Source: Litorimonas taeanensis
GTDB lineage: Bacteria > Pseudomonadota > Alphaproteobacteria > Caulobacterales > Maricaulaceae
Assembly: GCF_003634015.1 (NCBI RefSeq)
Contig: NZ_RBII01000001.1
Coordinates: forward strand, 62,001 to 126,000
Direction: 5' to 3'
DNA: 64,000 nucleotides
Shown: one piece after another, positions 9,112-18,394 of the stretch
Layout of the letters: the number at the start of each line of letters is the position of its first letter
Position numbering within the stretch: position 1 is the stretch's first letter
Translations under genes and position numbers: made by a program
Notes under the pieces: generated by a model
Databases searched by the model: none
What the model saw: only the letters and a program-made list of their open reading frames with translations
Told to the model about the DNA's origin: nothing

Positions 9112-10053
9112 ATGGGTAGATTTTTACTAAAGCTAACGGCGACTACTTGCGCCCTATTCTTTAATTTTACATCCGCAGCAATAAATAATCAGCCCCGAGC
9201 GGATAGGGTGGATTATACCATTTCATTCCAAGGCATAACGAGCGACTTACGTTTGCTCTCGACCTCTATTATGCCTGAGGAGAAGTTATCCATCCGAACC
9301 GATGCGCAGGCAATAGCGTCAGCCGGTCAGTTAAGGCATGAAAACGGTGAATGGCATTGGACAGCCCCCGAAAAACCGGGCCGATACACACTGTCATTTA
9401 TGCAGGACTGGCAAGTTATCATCCTGAATGTTTTTGTTCTGACTCCGTTTAACAATGGCAAGGAGACAGACCTAAATGGGTATGAAATCGGAACCTATCG
9501 CAAGACATTATTCAAAGGGGTGTCGACTTATGCAGAACCGCTCGGTTTTATTGATATGTCTCATGGACCCGCAGATTTGCAAATTTCGCCGCATTTCACA
9601 TTAGGACAGTTCGTTTGTAAGCAGGTTTCCAAATCCGGCCATACCTATCTTCTCATCCGTCCTGAAACCCTCATAAAGCTTGAGACTTTATTAGAGGCGG
9701 CCAATGAAAAGGGATGGAAGGCAGAGACGCTTCATGTCATGAGCGGCTTTCGCACGCCTTATTATAATCGCTCTATTGGTAATCGAACTACATCCTCTCG
9801 GCATTTATATGGCGGTGCGGCGGATATATGGCTTGACGGTGACGGAGATGGTCAAATGGATGATCTGAATAAGGATGGCCGTGTTGATAAAGCTGATGCA
9901 CGAGAGCTAGCCAAATTGGCCGAGCAATTAGCCGCCAAAGGGGGCAGGGATTGGCCCGTTGGCGGTATTGGGGTCTATGGCGCGAATGCGGCGCATGGGC
10001 CTTTCATACACATCGATTCACGCGGCTATAAGGCCCGATGGGGCCATAAATGA
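9112..10053 (+). CDS. M15/DUF882-type peptidase-like protein with calcium-loop insertion
   Basis: A 313-residue exported protein. The N-terminal hydrophobic segment is followed by a beta-rich region at 30-125, then a C-terminal peptidase M15-like domain with SGFRTPYYN, SRHLYGGAADI (His231 and Asp238 as likely zinc ligands) and HIDSRGYKARW (His300). This is the YcbK family, linked to peptidoglycan trimming. Directly after Asp238 an acidic insertion, residues 242-262, reads as two overlapping EF-hand/dockerin-type loops (D-x-D-x-D-G, then DLNKDGRVDKAD). It lies 39 bp after the L,D-transpeptidase, probably in one operon. Confidence 0.87.
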   Translation: MGRFLLKLTATTCALFFNFTSAAINNQPRADRVDYTISFQGITSDLRLLSTSIMPEEKLSIRTDAQAIASAGQLRHENGEWHWTAPEKPGRYTLSFMQDWQVIILNVFVLTPFNNGKETDLNGYEIGTYRKTLFKGVSTYAEPLGFIDMSHGPADLQISPHFTLGQFVCKQVSKSGHTYLLIRPETLIKLETLLEAANEKGWKAETLHVMSGFRTPYYNRSIGNRTTSSRHLYGGAADIWLDGDGDGQMDDLNKDGRVDKADARELAKLAEQLAAKGGRDWPVGGIGVYGANAAHGPFIHIDSRGYKARWGHK

Positions 10054-10087
10054 ATTAATTAGGTCATGGCTGATTAGTGCGGGATTT

Positions 10088-11119
10088 CTAGAATCCCGCG
10101 AAATTTCCTGTGGCGACCCAAGGCACGAAGACGGCGAGGGCGATACTAACGATGAGGCCGAAAAATAAACGTCCCATATCGAGTAAAACGTCACGTAGGG
10201 CTTCGCGTTTAGGGCGTAGGCTCGCAAAATAACTAATGGCAAGCTCTCGGCCAGCGATAAGACCCAAGAAGACCCAAGTCGTCGACATAGGTACATCATT
10301 CATTTCCTTGAAAAAGAAGAGGATGAGCGCGAATAAAAGGTCGATAACTGTGGCAGCCCTTACGTCTGTTGTATTGGTCTTGGCATCAATAATCTTTTGA
10401 ATGTTACCGCCGCGTCCGCGGAATACCCATCCGAGCAACAGAGTCATCGTCACCGTAGCGATTACCAGCGCTGTTGAGTTAAAAGTGACTTGTGTGGCGC
10501 CGTCGATGACGGTTGTTGTCCGGGGCAAGAAAATGAAAATATTGGCGAAATCCTGAGCCAGCCATTGCCACCATAAAAAGGCGGTTGCTGACCACTGAAT
10601 GACTGTCCAATAAAAGGGTAGTGGGTCATCTTTTGTTTTGTGAATCCAACGTGACCAAACTCGAGAGATTAAAGCGTAAATCAAGAAGCCCGTCAGCATC
10701 GCTACGACATAACCCATGCCTGATTTTACAAGCATTTTACCCAAAACGCCTTCGGTCTCTGCGCCGCCTGTGAGGGCGAAAACCGTCAAAACCAAGAATG
10801 TCGTTGAAACAGGGATGCCGTAGCGGGTCAAAACCAAGAGCACGATTGGCGGTAAAACATGGTACCATTGTACACCGCCTTCTGGGTAAGGCAGGCGGTT
10901 TAATCGTCCAAAGGCAATGTCACCAGATTGGGTATAATAGCCATATAACATGACAACCACGAGAATTGACGCCGCGAAAAGCCACAATATCCACCAAGGC
11001 CGTTTGGAGTTCGATGACAAAAATGTCCCGAGCGTTTGAAGAGCGTCATTGGCTACAACAGAATAGGCAGCGACCATAAAGCCTAATATAGCCAAGATTT
11101 CGATACCGAAAATTGCCAT
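10088..11119 (-). CDS. divergent PiT-type (phosphate) permease-like membrane protein
   Basis: A 343-residue protein with about nine membrane helices. Two repeated signatures resemble the inverted halves of PiT/Pho-4 phosphate permeases: VANDALQTLGT with IPVSTTFLV in the first half, and EMNDVPMSTTWVFLGLIAGRE in the second. In classic PiT the equivalents are NDxANxxGT and PVSTTH. The histidine of the latter motif is absent in both halves here. The neighbouring DUF6065 and pst genes support a phosphate-related job, but ion specificity is not shown. Confidence 0.6.
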   Translation of the reverse strand: MAIFGIEILAILGFMVAAYSVVANDALQTLGTFLSSNSKRPWWILWLFAASILVVVMLYGYYTQSGDIAFGRLNRLPYPEGGVQWYHVLPPIVLLVLTRYGIPVSTTFLVLTVFALTGGAETEGVLGKMLVKSGMGYVVAMLTGFLIYALISRVWSRWIHKTKDDPLPFYWTVIQWSATAFLWWQWLAQDFANIFIFLPRTTTVIDGATQVTFNSTALVIATVTMTLLLGWVFRGRGGNIQKIIDAKTNTTDVRAATVIDLLFALILFFFKEMNDVPMSTTWVFLGLIAGRELAISYFASLRPKREALRDVLLDMGRLFFGLIVSIALAVFVPWVATGNFAGF

Positions 11120-11234
11120 GAAGTAATCCTAATAAGTCCGATTCTAGCATCGTAGCTATGTGCTATTCATACAGAAAACGTTCTAATTTCAACCTGTTAA
11201 GTGGTTATCGAGTTAGTCAGTCTTCAAATTTCTT

Positions 11235-11253
11235 CACTGCCATTATAGCAGTG
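11235..11253. promoter_or_regulatory. inverted repeat CACTGC-N7-GCAGTG
   Basis: A perfect 6-bp dyad with an AT-rich centre lies in the 243-bp gap between the PiT-like gene and the DUF6065-like gene. It could be an operator for either or a small leader hairpin. Nothing else clear was seen in this gap. Confidence 0.3.
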
Positions 11254-11362
11254 CTAAGGGGATATCTAGACAACATTTGTGTAATTTTTGCGACAGTTAG
11301 GTGATGGACTCTGCTCGATAAAGGGACTTCTCAAGGCTCATTGTTTAAGGCACACTCGTTTC

Positions 11363-12142
11363 ATGAAAGACGACACCGCCCCATTTCTCGATGCCTATGC
11401 CATTCATGATGTCGCGCCTGAATTTGTTCCAGCGCGTTCACGCCGTGAATGGATGGATAGCTTTATAGATCGTCAGCCCTATCGGTGCTTACCCCTGACG
11501 ATGGCCAATGCTACAGGTTGGGAATTATTATGCCCATTTTATTTGGATATTGAATGGAATGGCGGGCCTAGTAATGAAGACATTACTTTGTCATCACCCG
11601 ATAAACAGGCCTTTATCCCAAGTTTTGCTGCGGCGCATTTCCGCGCTGGTATTGTTACCTTTCATACGGGGTATGTATTTAAGACACCGCCAGGTTGGGC
11701 CGTATGGTGTATGGGTCCCCCAAATTGGCCAAAGGATGGAGTTTACGCCCTCTCAGGATTAGTCGAAACAGATTGGTTGCCTTTTCCGTTTACAATGAAT
11801 TGGCAAATGACCCGCCCGGGAAAGGTCAGTTTTAAAAAAGGGGAACCTTTTTGTTTTATTACCTTATCTGAACATATTCGATTAGAGAGCGTTGCGCCCA
11901 AGGTTAGAAGGCTGAGCAGCGACAAAAAATTAGAACGAGACTATAATAATTGGTCGAAAAGCCGCGCGGAGTTTAACGCTAAATTGCATTCGGGTGATAA
12001 GGATGCTGTCAAGTCAGGCTGGCAAAGACACTATATGAAGGGCGAAAAATCAGATGGTAAGGTTGGGTCTGAATCGCATTTGACAAAACGCCGTATGCAA
12101 AAGCCAAAAGATTTTAGGGGTTCGGCTTTGTTTAAAAAATAA
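11363..12142 (+). CDS. DUF6065-like protein of unknown function
   Basis: A 259-residue, apparently soluble protein without signal peptide. Conserved-looking blocks are RREWMD, YRCLPLTMANATGWEL, FKTPPGWAVW, GPPNWPKDGVYALSGLVETDW, FTMNWQMTRPG and GEPFCFI. The pattern resembles DUF6065 proteins as I remember them; no biochemical role is known to me. The C-terminal 60 residues are rich in Lys, Arg and Ser and look flexible. The ATG at 11363 was chosen over a frame extending to 11288 because the upstream part is Cys/His/Arg-rich and unlike the rest. The gene lies 75 bp upstream of pstS in the same direction. Confidence 0.7.
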   Translation: MKDDTAPFLDAYAIHDVAPEFVPARSRREWMDSFIDRQPYRCLPLTMANATGWELLCPFYLDIEWNGGPSNEDITLSSPDKQAFIPSFAAAHFRAGIVTFHTGYVFKTPPGWAVWCMGPPNWPKDGVYALSGLVETDWLPFPFTMNWQMTRPGKVSFKKGEPFCFITLSEHIRLESVAPKVRRLSSDKKLERDYNNWSKSRAEFNAKLHSGDKDAVKSGWQRHYMKGEKSDGKVGSESHLTKRRMQKPKDFRGSALFKK

Positions 12143-12217
12143 TCTGTCCTGCCATTGCCTGATGTTGATTTATCTTCTGGCTTTGATTTCTTTCGACTCA
12201 TCTTATGAAGATGCCTT

Positions 12218-13276
12218 ATGCTTTTCAGAACACTGATAATCGGCGCTTTGACCTTTCTCCCACTTTTGGGCTGTCATCCGTCTTCATTATCAGACCCAGA
12301 GCGTAAATCGCGGGCAATTCGCGTCATTGGTTCATCCACGGTTTATCCCTTTTCAACAAAGGTCGCGCAGGAGTTTAAAAACCAAACAGGATATAATGTT
12401 ATCGTCGAGGCCACAGGGTCTGGAGGCGGGCATAAATTATTTTGCGAAGGTGTTGGTCCTGGTACGCCAGATATGACGAACTCTTCGCGGCGTCAGAAAA
12501 CGACTGAATTTGACCATTGCGCCGAAAATGGCGTGACAGACATCATTGAAGTAAAAATTGGATATGATGGGATAGTTATCGCCAATGCGTTGGACGCGCC
12601 GCAGTTTAATTTGCGAACAAAAGATATTTATATGGCGTTTGCAAAATATATTCCGACTTCTGACGAAGACTGTACCCTCCATGAAAACCCTTATCGTAAA
12701 TGGTCAGACTTGAACGCTGACTTGCCTGACTTTCAGATAGAAGTATACGGCCCGCCGCCGACATCTGGCACGCGCGATGCTTTTGTCGAAATCGCTATGG
12801 AAAATGGAGCAAGAATGGTGCCTTGTTTGGCCAAACTATATGAGACCGATAGGGAGGCTTTTCTGAAGGCAGCACATATTTTACGAGAAGATGGTGCTTG
12901 GATTGATGCAGGGGAAAGCGATAATGCGCTCGTGCAAACCTTATTAAACACGCCTACTGCTTTGGGTGTCTTAGGTTATTCTTTTCTTGATCAGAATGAA
13001 GATAAAATTAAAGCCGCCAAAATAGGCGGGGTTGCACCAGAATTTGCAAAAATAAGTTCTGGTGAATACCCCGTATCTCGCTCTTTATTTGTCTATTTTA
13101 AAAAGGCCAATGTTAAGACAACGCCCGGCCTGAAAGAGTTAGCAATAGAGCTTCTATCGGACAGAGCGTCGGGTAAGGGGGGGTATTTAAACGAAATTGG
13201 CCTTGTTCCATTATCCGAAGCGGAGCGAGAAAAATATCGCAGAGATGTTCGGATGTTGCATGTTAATCACCCTTAA
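12218..13276 (+). CDS. pstS: phosphate ABC transporter, substrate-binding lipoprotein PstS
   Basis: A 352-residue periplasmic phosphate-binding protein with a lipoprotein signal whose lipobox LLGC places the lipidated cysteine at residue 19. The phosphate-binding segments IGSSTVYPF and ATGSGGG near the N-terminus, and PTSGTRDAF in the middle, match the PstS family. It heads pstSCAB. CTGTCCT at 12144-12150 just upstream is only a weak match to a Pho box half-site, so PhoB control cannot be claimed. Confidence 0.92.
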   Translation: MLFRTLIIGALTFLPLLGCHPSSLSDPERKSRAIRVIGSSTVYPFSTKVAQEFKNQTGYNVIVEATGSGGGHKLFCEGVGPGTPDMTNSSRRQKTTEFDHCAENGVTDIIEVKIGYDGIVIANALDAPQFNLRTKDIYMAFAKYIPTSDEDCTLHENPYRKWSDLNADLPDFQIEVYGPPPTSGTRDAFVEIAMENGARMVPCLAKLYETDREAFLKAAHILREDGAWIDAGESDNALVQTLLNTPTALGVLGYSFLDQNEDKIKAAKIGGVAPEFAKISSGEYPVSRSLFVYFKKANVKTTPGLKELAIELLSDRASGKGGYLNEIGLVPLSEAEREKYRRDVRMLHVNHP

Positions 13277-13336
13277 AATGTCTTGTCTCATTAATAACTT
13301 TGGCAGGCAGAGAGCACAAGGAAAGGAGAGACCTCG

Positions 13337-14602
13337 TTGAACTCAACCGTAATTTATATGTTGATATTGATGGTCGCTCTGACTTTTGGCGGGTTTTTGT
13401 TCAATCGTAATTTGGCACTAGATCTTTACCAAGATTATCGTTTTCGTCAGTTTCAGGAGCAAACCAGTCGGGATTTAAGTTTTCGATCTGGATGGCATTC
13501 TCAGGCGAGCTATCATGGCTATTTTACCGCCTGCATGGTCGGGATTGCATTAATCATTGTTTTCCTTTTGGGCGTATCGGGGCGGGGCCGCTCCCCTCAA
13601 TTTGATATCGGGTGGTTAATTGCAGCACTGGGGACAGGGCTAGCGGTTATTGCCTTATCAGGGCGATTAATTGGCCCGGCCTTTGCGGCGCGAATATGGG
13701 TTGAGCGCTTCGTACATTTTGTTCTGATTGTTTTATCTGTCATTGCGGTCTTAACGACTTTGGGAATAATATTTTCGCTACTTTTAGAAAGCCTCTTATT
13801 CTTCTCCGAAGTGTCCATATTTGACTTCTTATTCGGCTTGCAATGGTCCCCCCAAACCGCCTTGCGGGTTGATCAAGCGGGGCAATCTGGGGCTTTTGGT
13901 GCGGTACCTATTTTCGCCGGGACCTTTCTGATTATGGCCGTGGCCATTGCGATAGCGGGTCCCGTTGGGTTGATGATTGCTATTTATTTGTCAGAATATG
14001 CGTCCAAACAAACCCGAAAGATTGTTAAGCCGACGATTGAAATTCTCGCGGGTATACCGACCGTTGTTTATGGTTTTTTTGCCCTGCTGACTGTAGGTCC
14101 GTCTATTCGTCATGTTGCAGAAATTATGGGATTTTCTGTTCCAACGCAAAGCGCGCTTGCCGCAGGCGTTGTGATTGGCGTTATGATTATACCATTGATT
14201 TCGTCATTATCTGATGATGTGATTAATGCTGTCCCGCAATCCATTAGAGACGGGGCCTATGCCCTTGGGGCCACAAAATCAGAAACAATGAAGCGCGTTG
14301 TTTTTGCGGGAGCTTTACCCGGGATAATCAGTGCTTTTCTTTTGGCTATTTCAAGGGCGATTGGAGAAACCATGATTGTCGTCATGGCGGCAGGCCGCGC
14401 CTCAAACCTCACCGCCAATCCATTTGATACTGCCACGACCGTGACGGTTCAGATTGTGGCCTTGGTGACAGGAGACCAAGAGTTTGATAGTCCGAAAACT
14501 CTAGCAGCCTTTGCGCTTGGCCTAGTTTTATTCGTGATTACTCTTATTCTGAATATGATCGCGCTTTCATCGGTACGTCGATATCGAGAGAGGTATGATT
14601 GA
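13337..14602 (+). CDS. pstC: phosphate ABC transporter permease PstC
   Basis: A 421-residue inner-membrane permease. The start is TTG, supported by a strong AAGGAGAG ribosome binding site. About 130 N-terminal residues with three helices precede the usual core, longer than the roughly 320-residue E. coli PstC. The BPD_transp core spans about 185-410 and contains the EAA-type loop DGAYALGATKSETMKRVV that contacts PstB. It overlaps pstA by one base. Confidence 0.92.
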   Translation: MNSTVIYMLILMVALTFGGFLFNRNLALDLYQDYRFRQFQEQTSRDLSFRSGWHSQASYHGYFTACMVGIALIIVFLLGVSGRGRSPQFDIGWLIAALGTGLAVIALSGRLIGPAFAARIWVERFVHFVLIVLSVIAVLTTLGIIFSLLLESLLFFSEVSIFDFLFGLQWSPQTALRVDQAGQSGAFGAVPIFAGTFLIMAVAIAIAGPVGLMIAIYLSEYASKQTRKIVKPTIEILAGIPTVVYGFFALLTVGPSIRHVAEIMGFSVPTQSALAAGVVIGVMIIPLISSLSDDVINAVPQSIRDGAYALGATKSETMKRVVFAGALPGIISAFLLAISRAIGETMIVVMAAGRASNLTANPFDTATTVTVQIVALVTGDQEFDSPKTLAAFALGLVLFVITLILNMIALSSVRRYRERYD

Positions 14603-15945
14603 TGACTAAGATGTCTACGACCTCATCGGAAATACACGGCAAAGAAACAGAGCTCGTTTCCCAGCATTTAACGCCGTCAGCAAAACGGCATTTGCGCCGC
14701 CGCCACCGCAAGGAAACGCGTTTTCTTATCTATGGACGCGGGGCAGTTTTCTTTGCGCTGTCAGCTTTGACATGGCTATTAGTCAGCTTGGTTTGGATGG
14801 GCATAACAACCTTTCGGCAAAACTATATCCAATTAAATGTGGCATTAGACGCGGCAGTGATAGCCCCTGACGGTAATGTCGACTCAGAGGCTTTACGGCG
14901 CGCCGATTATAGAGAGGTAATACGCAAGGCTATGACGGGCCTAATGCCTGAGGTAACAGATGAAACTGAACGCATGGCGCTCTATGATTTAGTGTCAAAA
15001 TCAGGCGCAGAAAATGAGGTTCGCCAAAGGCTCTATAATGCCCCTGCCTTGCTAGGAGAGACTTTGCAGATATCTGCGCCGACATCAGATCATGTTGATC
15101 AATTGCTAAAAGGGCATATTAAACGATCTGTGCCTGAGACGAGGCGAAAGCTCTCTGACCAACAAGTGCTTTGGGTTGATGTCTTAAAAGATCGAGGCGT
15201 CATAACGTCGAAGTTTAATTCCATCTTATTGAGCCAAGCTGATAGCCGAGACCCTGAATTAGCAGGCGTAGCGGGCGCGGTGATAGGGTCTGTTTTGATT
15301 ATCCTTATTGCTTTCTTGCTTGCTCTGCCAATCGGTGTAGGCGCGGCTCTATATTTGGATGAATTCGCGCCACGCAATCGATGGACGGATTATATCGAAA
15401 TTAGCATTAATAACCTTGCCGCAGTACCTTCGATTGTTTTTGGTCTTTTGGGTTTGGCTATTTTTATCAATATTCTGGGTTTTCAACGCTCTATACCTGT
15501 CGTTGGCGGCATGGTGCTGGCTTTACGTGCCTTTCCGACTATCGTCATCGCGACGCGCTCAGCATTGCAATCCGTTAGTCCTTCTCTGGTCGATGGCGCT
15601 CTGTCATTAGGGGCGTCACATACACAAGCCGTTTTCCAACAGAAAATACCCTTAGCCACACCAGGGATATTAACGGGCTCTATCATTGCGATGGCGCAAG
15701 TCTTAGGCGAGACAGCGCCGTTATTGATGATTGGTATGGTGGCCTTTGTAACAGATGTTCCAAGCAGTATTGCTGACCCCGCAACGGCTCTGCCAGTGCA
15801 GATTTTCTTATGGTCTGAGAATGCAGAACGCGCTTGGGTCGAGAGAACGGCCGCTGCAATTTTGATTCTGCTCTTTATCTTGGTGATGATGAATGGCTTT
15901 GCCATTTGGCTCCGAAACCGGCTTGAAAAACGGAATTTGAACTAA
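14602..15945 (+). CDS. pstA: phosphate ABC transporter permease PstA with long periplasmic insert
   Basis: The ATG shares one base with the pstC stop (TGATG), and GAGAGAGG lies 8 bp upstream. The 447-residue product has a cytoplasmic basic N-terminus, one helix, then about 150 extra residues before the permease core, resembling the DUF3333-type extension seen in alphaproteobacterial PstA. The core at about 230-445 has the EAA-type loop [16 protein letters not shown]. With PstC it forms the phosphate channel. Confidence 0.92.
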   Translation: MTKMSTTSSEIHGKETELVSQHLTPSAKRHLRRRHRKETRFLIYGRGAVFFALSALTWLLVSLVWMGITTFRQNYIQLNVALDAAVIAPDGNVDSEALRRADYREVIRKAMTGLMPEVTDETERMALYDLVSKSGAENEVRQRLYNAPALLGETLQISAPTSDHVDQLLKGHIKRSVPETRRKLSDQQVLWVDVLKDRGVITSKFNSILLSQADSRDPELAGVAGAVIGSVLIILIAFLLALPIGVGAALYLDEFAPRNRWTDYIEISINNLAAVPSIVFGLLGLAIFINILGFQRSIPVVGGMVLALRAFPTIVIATRSALQSVSPSLVDGALSLGASHTQAVFQQKIPLATPGILTGSIIAMAQVLGETAPLLMIGMVAFVTDVPSSIADPATALPVQIFLWSENAERAWVERTAAAILILLFILVMMNGFAIWLRNRLEKRNLN

Positions 15946-15956
15946 GGGATTTAAGC

Positions 15957-16724
15957 ATGAATATTGAAAACCCAAAATTCAAATGCCGAGGCGTGAAAGT
16001 TCATTACGGTGACTATGAGGCGTTAAAGGGTATCGATTTGGATATCGCAGACCGAAGTGTAACCGCCTTTATCGGGCCATCGGGTTGCGGGAAATCAACA
16101 TTTTTGCGCACATTTAACCGTATGAACGATACGATTGAAGGGGCCCGTGTTTCAGGTTCTCTGACAATGGATGGACAAGATATATACGCTAAAAATGTCG
16201 ACCCTGTTTTATTGCGGGCACGGGTGGGGATGGTTTTCCAAAAACCCAATCCGTTTCCGAAATCCATCTATGATAATGTTGCATTTGGCCCAAGAATTCA
16301 TGGGCTAACGACGCATAAGACTGAGCTTGATGCTTTGGTTGAGAAATCATTGCGTCGGGCAGGGTTGTGGGATGAGGTTAAGGACAGGTTGAAACAACCC
16401 GGAACAAGCCTCTCAGGTGGTCAACAACAACGCCTTGTCATTGCGCGCGCCATTGCCGTCGACCCCGAAGTTATCTTAATGGATGAGCCTGCTTCGGCGC
16501 TAGATCCAATTGCGACCGCTCGGCTAGAATCGCTTATACAAGAATTGAAAGAGCGCTATTGTATTATTATCGTGACGCATTCCATGGCCCAAGCCGCACG
16601 GGTTTCTGACCGCACGGCTTATTTTTATCTTGGTGAACTTATTGAATATGACGCCACAGAGAAAATTTTTACCAATCCCGGGGATATCCGTACACAAGAC
16701 TATATCACGGGAAGAACGGGCTAG
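15957..16724 (+). CDS. pstB: phosphate ABC transporter ATPase PstB
   Basis: A 255-residue ATPase with Walker [10 protein letters not shown], the Q-loop region [18 protein letters not shown] that is diagnostic for PstB, ABC signature LSGGQQQR, Walker [14 protein letters not shown] and switch histidine in IIIVTHSM. It powers phosphate import through PstCA. In most bacteria phoU follows at once; here the next gene, 2 bp away, is on the opposite strand. Confidence 0.96.
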   Translation: MNIENPKFKCRGVKVHYGDYEALKGIDLDIADRSVTAFIGPSGCGKSTFLRTFNRMNDTIEGARVSGSLTMDGQDIYAKNVDPVLLRARVGMVFQKPNPFPKSIYDNVAFGPRIHGLTTHKTELDALVEKSLRRAGLWDEVKDRLKQPGTSLSGGQQQRLVIARAIAVDPEVILMDEPASALDPIATARLESLIQELKERYCIIIVTHSMAQAARVSDRTAYFYLGELIEYDATEKIFTNPGDIRTQDYITGRTG

Positions 16725-16745
16725 CGTTAAATAACGCTATAGCCC
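16718..16745. terminator. hairpin between convergent pstB and cysteine synthase genes
   Basis: A 12-bp imperfect stem (GGGCTA-GCGTTA paired with TAACGC-TA-TAGCCC, 2-nt bulge, tight AA loop) covers both stop codons of the convergent genes. It lacks a long U-run on either strand, so it may protect 3' ends or slow polymerase rather than act as a classic terminator. Confidence 0.45.
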
Positions 16746-17785
16746 TTGAGTGTAATATCTGAGCTAAGATAGCCATCCTTCACAGGTTCAATGCGCGTTA
16801 AATCCGTGGAGAGATATTTTTTATTATCATCTGCAAATACGGTGACGACGGTGGCTTGGTCTTGTCCAGATTCTAAGAGTTCTTGTTGAACCTTCAATGC
16901 GGCAATCAGATTGGCGCCAGAAGAAATGCCAACGGCAAGGCCAAGGTCTGCACTGAGCTTTTGCGCCATGATGATGCCGTCACCATCATTGACGCAAATC
17001 ACTTTATCTAATTCACAGAGTTTTACGATGTCAGGAATGAATTCATCAGATACGCCTTGGATACGGTGTTTCCCAACTTTGTGACCTGTGGTTAAGGTTG
17101 GGCTTTCTGCTGGTTCCATTGGGTGGATCTTCACAGTTGGACAAAGGGCGCGAAGGGCGCGCTTAACGCCCATAACCGTGCCGCCCGTACCCACACCTGC
17201 GACAAAAGCGTCTGGGCATGCGCCGAGCTGGGCCGAAATTTCTGGGCCCGTCGTGTCATTATGCGCTTGGCAATTATCATCATTAGAAAACTGACGCGGC
17301 AAGAATACATCATTGCGAGATCTAGCGAGGTCTTCTGCCATTTGAATGGAGCCAATGAAGCCGCCCTCTTCATGGCTAACAAGCCTGACATCTGCGCCAT
17401 AGCTTTTCATCAAAGAAATGCGTTCTTGGCTCATCCAATCGGGCATATAAATTCTGACGGGGTGACCGAGCGCGCGGCCCAATGCGCAAAAGGCAATGCC
17501 GGCATTACCGCTTGTCGCTTCGACAATCATATCGCCTGGACGGAGTTCCCCTTTTTTATAGGCGCAGCGCAAGACTTCTAAGGCCATACGGTCCTTGATA
17601 GAGCCTGATAAGTTGAAATATTCCAGTTTGGCATGAAGGGTTACTGCTTGGCCTTTATAATCCAAATCAATAGCGATGAGCGGGGTGTTACCGACAAGAC
17701 GTTCCAGCGTTTTAAACATGGGCGGTAGAGCGGCGATATCCTTTGCCGGAGATGTCTCTAAAGTCAGTGTTGTATCATGTGGCAT
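16727..17785 (-). CDS. cysteine synthase family PLP enzyme
   Basis: A 352-residue fold-type II PLP enzyme. NTPLI near residue 33, the PLP lysine in SGSIKDRMA, the substrate loop [11 protein letters not shown] and the phosphate-binding GTGGTVMG are all present. The family makes cysteine from O-acetylserine and sulfide, or acts as cystathionine beta-synthase or a related enzyme; which one is not resolved. Met23 ([13 protein letters not shown]) is a possible alternative start. A divergent Lrp/AsnC regulator suggests amino-acid responsive control. Confidence 0.85.
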   Translation of the reverse strand: MPHDTTLTLETSPAKDIAALPPMFKTLERLVGNTPLIAIDLDYKGQAVTLHAKLEYFNLSGSIKDRMALEVLRCAYKKGELRPGDMIVEATSGNAGIAFCALGRALGHPVRIYMPDWMSQERISLMKSYGADVRLVSHEEGGFIGSIQMAEDLARSRNDVFLPRQFSNDDNCQAHNDTTGPEISAQLGACPDAFVAGVGTGGTVMGVKRALRALCPTVKIHPMEPAESPTLTTGHKVGKHRIQGVSDEFIPDIVKLCELDKVICVNDGDGIIMAQKLSADLGLAVGISSGANLIAALKVQQELLESGQDQATVVTVFADDNKKYLSTDLTRIEPVKDGYLSSDITLKGYSVI

Positions 17786-17904
17786 AATGCACCTTTTTGG
17801 GCTGGATTTACTGCCTGTATTCTACGGCTTTACCTATCAAAAGCCTTTACGAAAATTCACGGGTATTACCTATTATTTTAAAAATATTTATGATATTATA
17901 CGAT

Positions 17905-18384
17905 ATGAGCGAAAATATTACACCAACTGACGTTAAAATATTAGAAATTCTACAAGTTGATGCCGCGCGTTCTTTGGAGTCGGTCGCCGAAGAAATTGGG
18001 GTTTCTTTGAATACATGCTGGCGCAGAGTGCGAGCCTTAGAGAGAGCAGGAATTTTAGAGCGCCGTGTTGCGCTTGTTGATAATGAAAAGGTAGGGCTAC
18101 CGCTTACGGTATTTGTCTCTATTCGAACGGATAATCATTCTAAAGACTGGTCCGAGACCTTTAAATCCGCCGTGCAAGGAATATCTGAAATCGTTGAGTT
18201 TTATCGTTTGGCAGGGGATGTTGACTATATTTTGAAAATGATGGTGGCCAGCGTGGCGCATTATGATGAGGTTTATCAGCGTTTGATCTCGCGTGTAAAA
18301 ATAACGGATGTTTCCGCTAGCTTTGCTATGGAGAAACTAAAATATACGACGCAGCTCCCTTTAGAGAGGGTTCGTCCGCGCTAA
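17905..18384 (+). CDS. Lrp/AsnC-family transcriptional regulator
   Basis: A 159-residue regulator. An N-terminal winged helix-turn-helix (LESVAEEIGVSLNTCWRRV) is followed by a RAM ligand-binding domain from about residue 65 to 150. The ATG at 17905 is chosen over the frame opening at 17797, whose extra residues do not look like this family. The 120-bp gap to the divergent cysteine synthase gene is very AT-rich near 17870-17905, as is common for Lrp sites. A cysteine-responsive role (as for DecR/CuyR-type regulators) is only inference from position. Confidence 0.85.
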   Translation: MSENITPTDVKILEILQVDAARSLESVAEEIGVSLNTCWRRVRALERAGILERRVALVDNEKVGLPLTVFVSIRTDNHSKDWSETFKSAVQGISEIVEFYRLAGDVDYILKMMVASVAHYDEVYQRLISRVKITDVSASFAMEKLKYTTQLPLERVRPR

Positions 18385-18394
18385 GGGAGGCCAG

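Noticed and set aside
10079-10099. GCGGGATT/AATCCCGC hairpin at the end of the PiT-like gene as terminator
   Set aside because: Strong 8-bp stem but no T-run on either side; left as a plain hairpin.
12144-12161. Pho box upstream of pstS
   Set aside because: Only the first half (CTGTCCT) resembles the consensus; the second half at the correct spacing matches poorly.
15483-15905. 140-codon minus-strand frame over pstA
   Set aside because: Lies opposite the conserved permease core and has no recognisable features.
17123-17581. 152-codon plus-strand frame over the cysteine synthase gene
   Set aside because: It is antisense to a well-conserved enzyme and shows no family signature.
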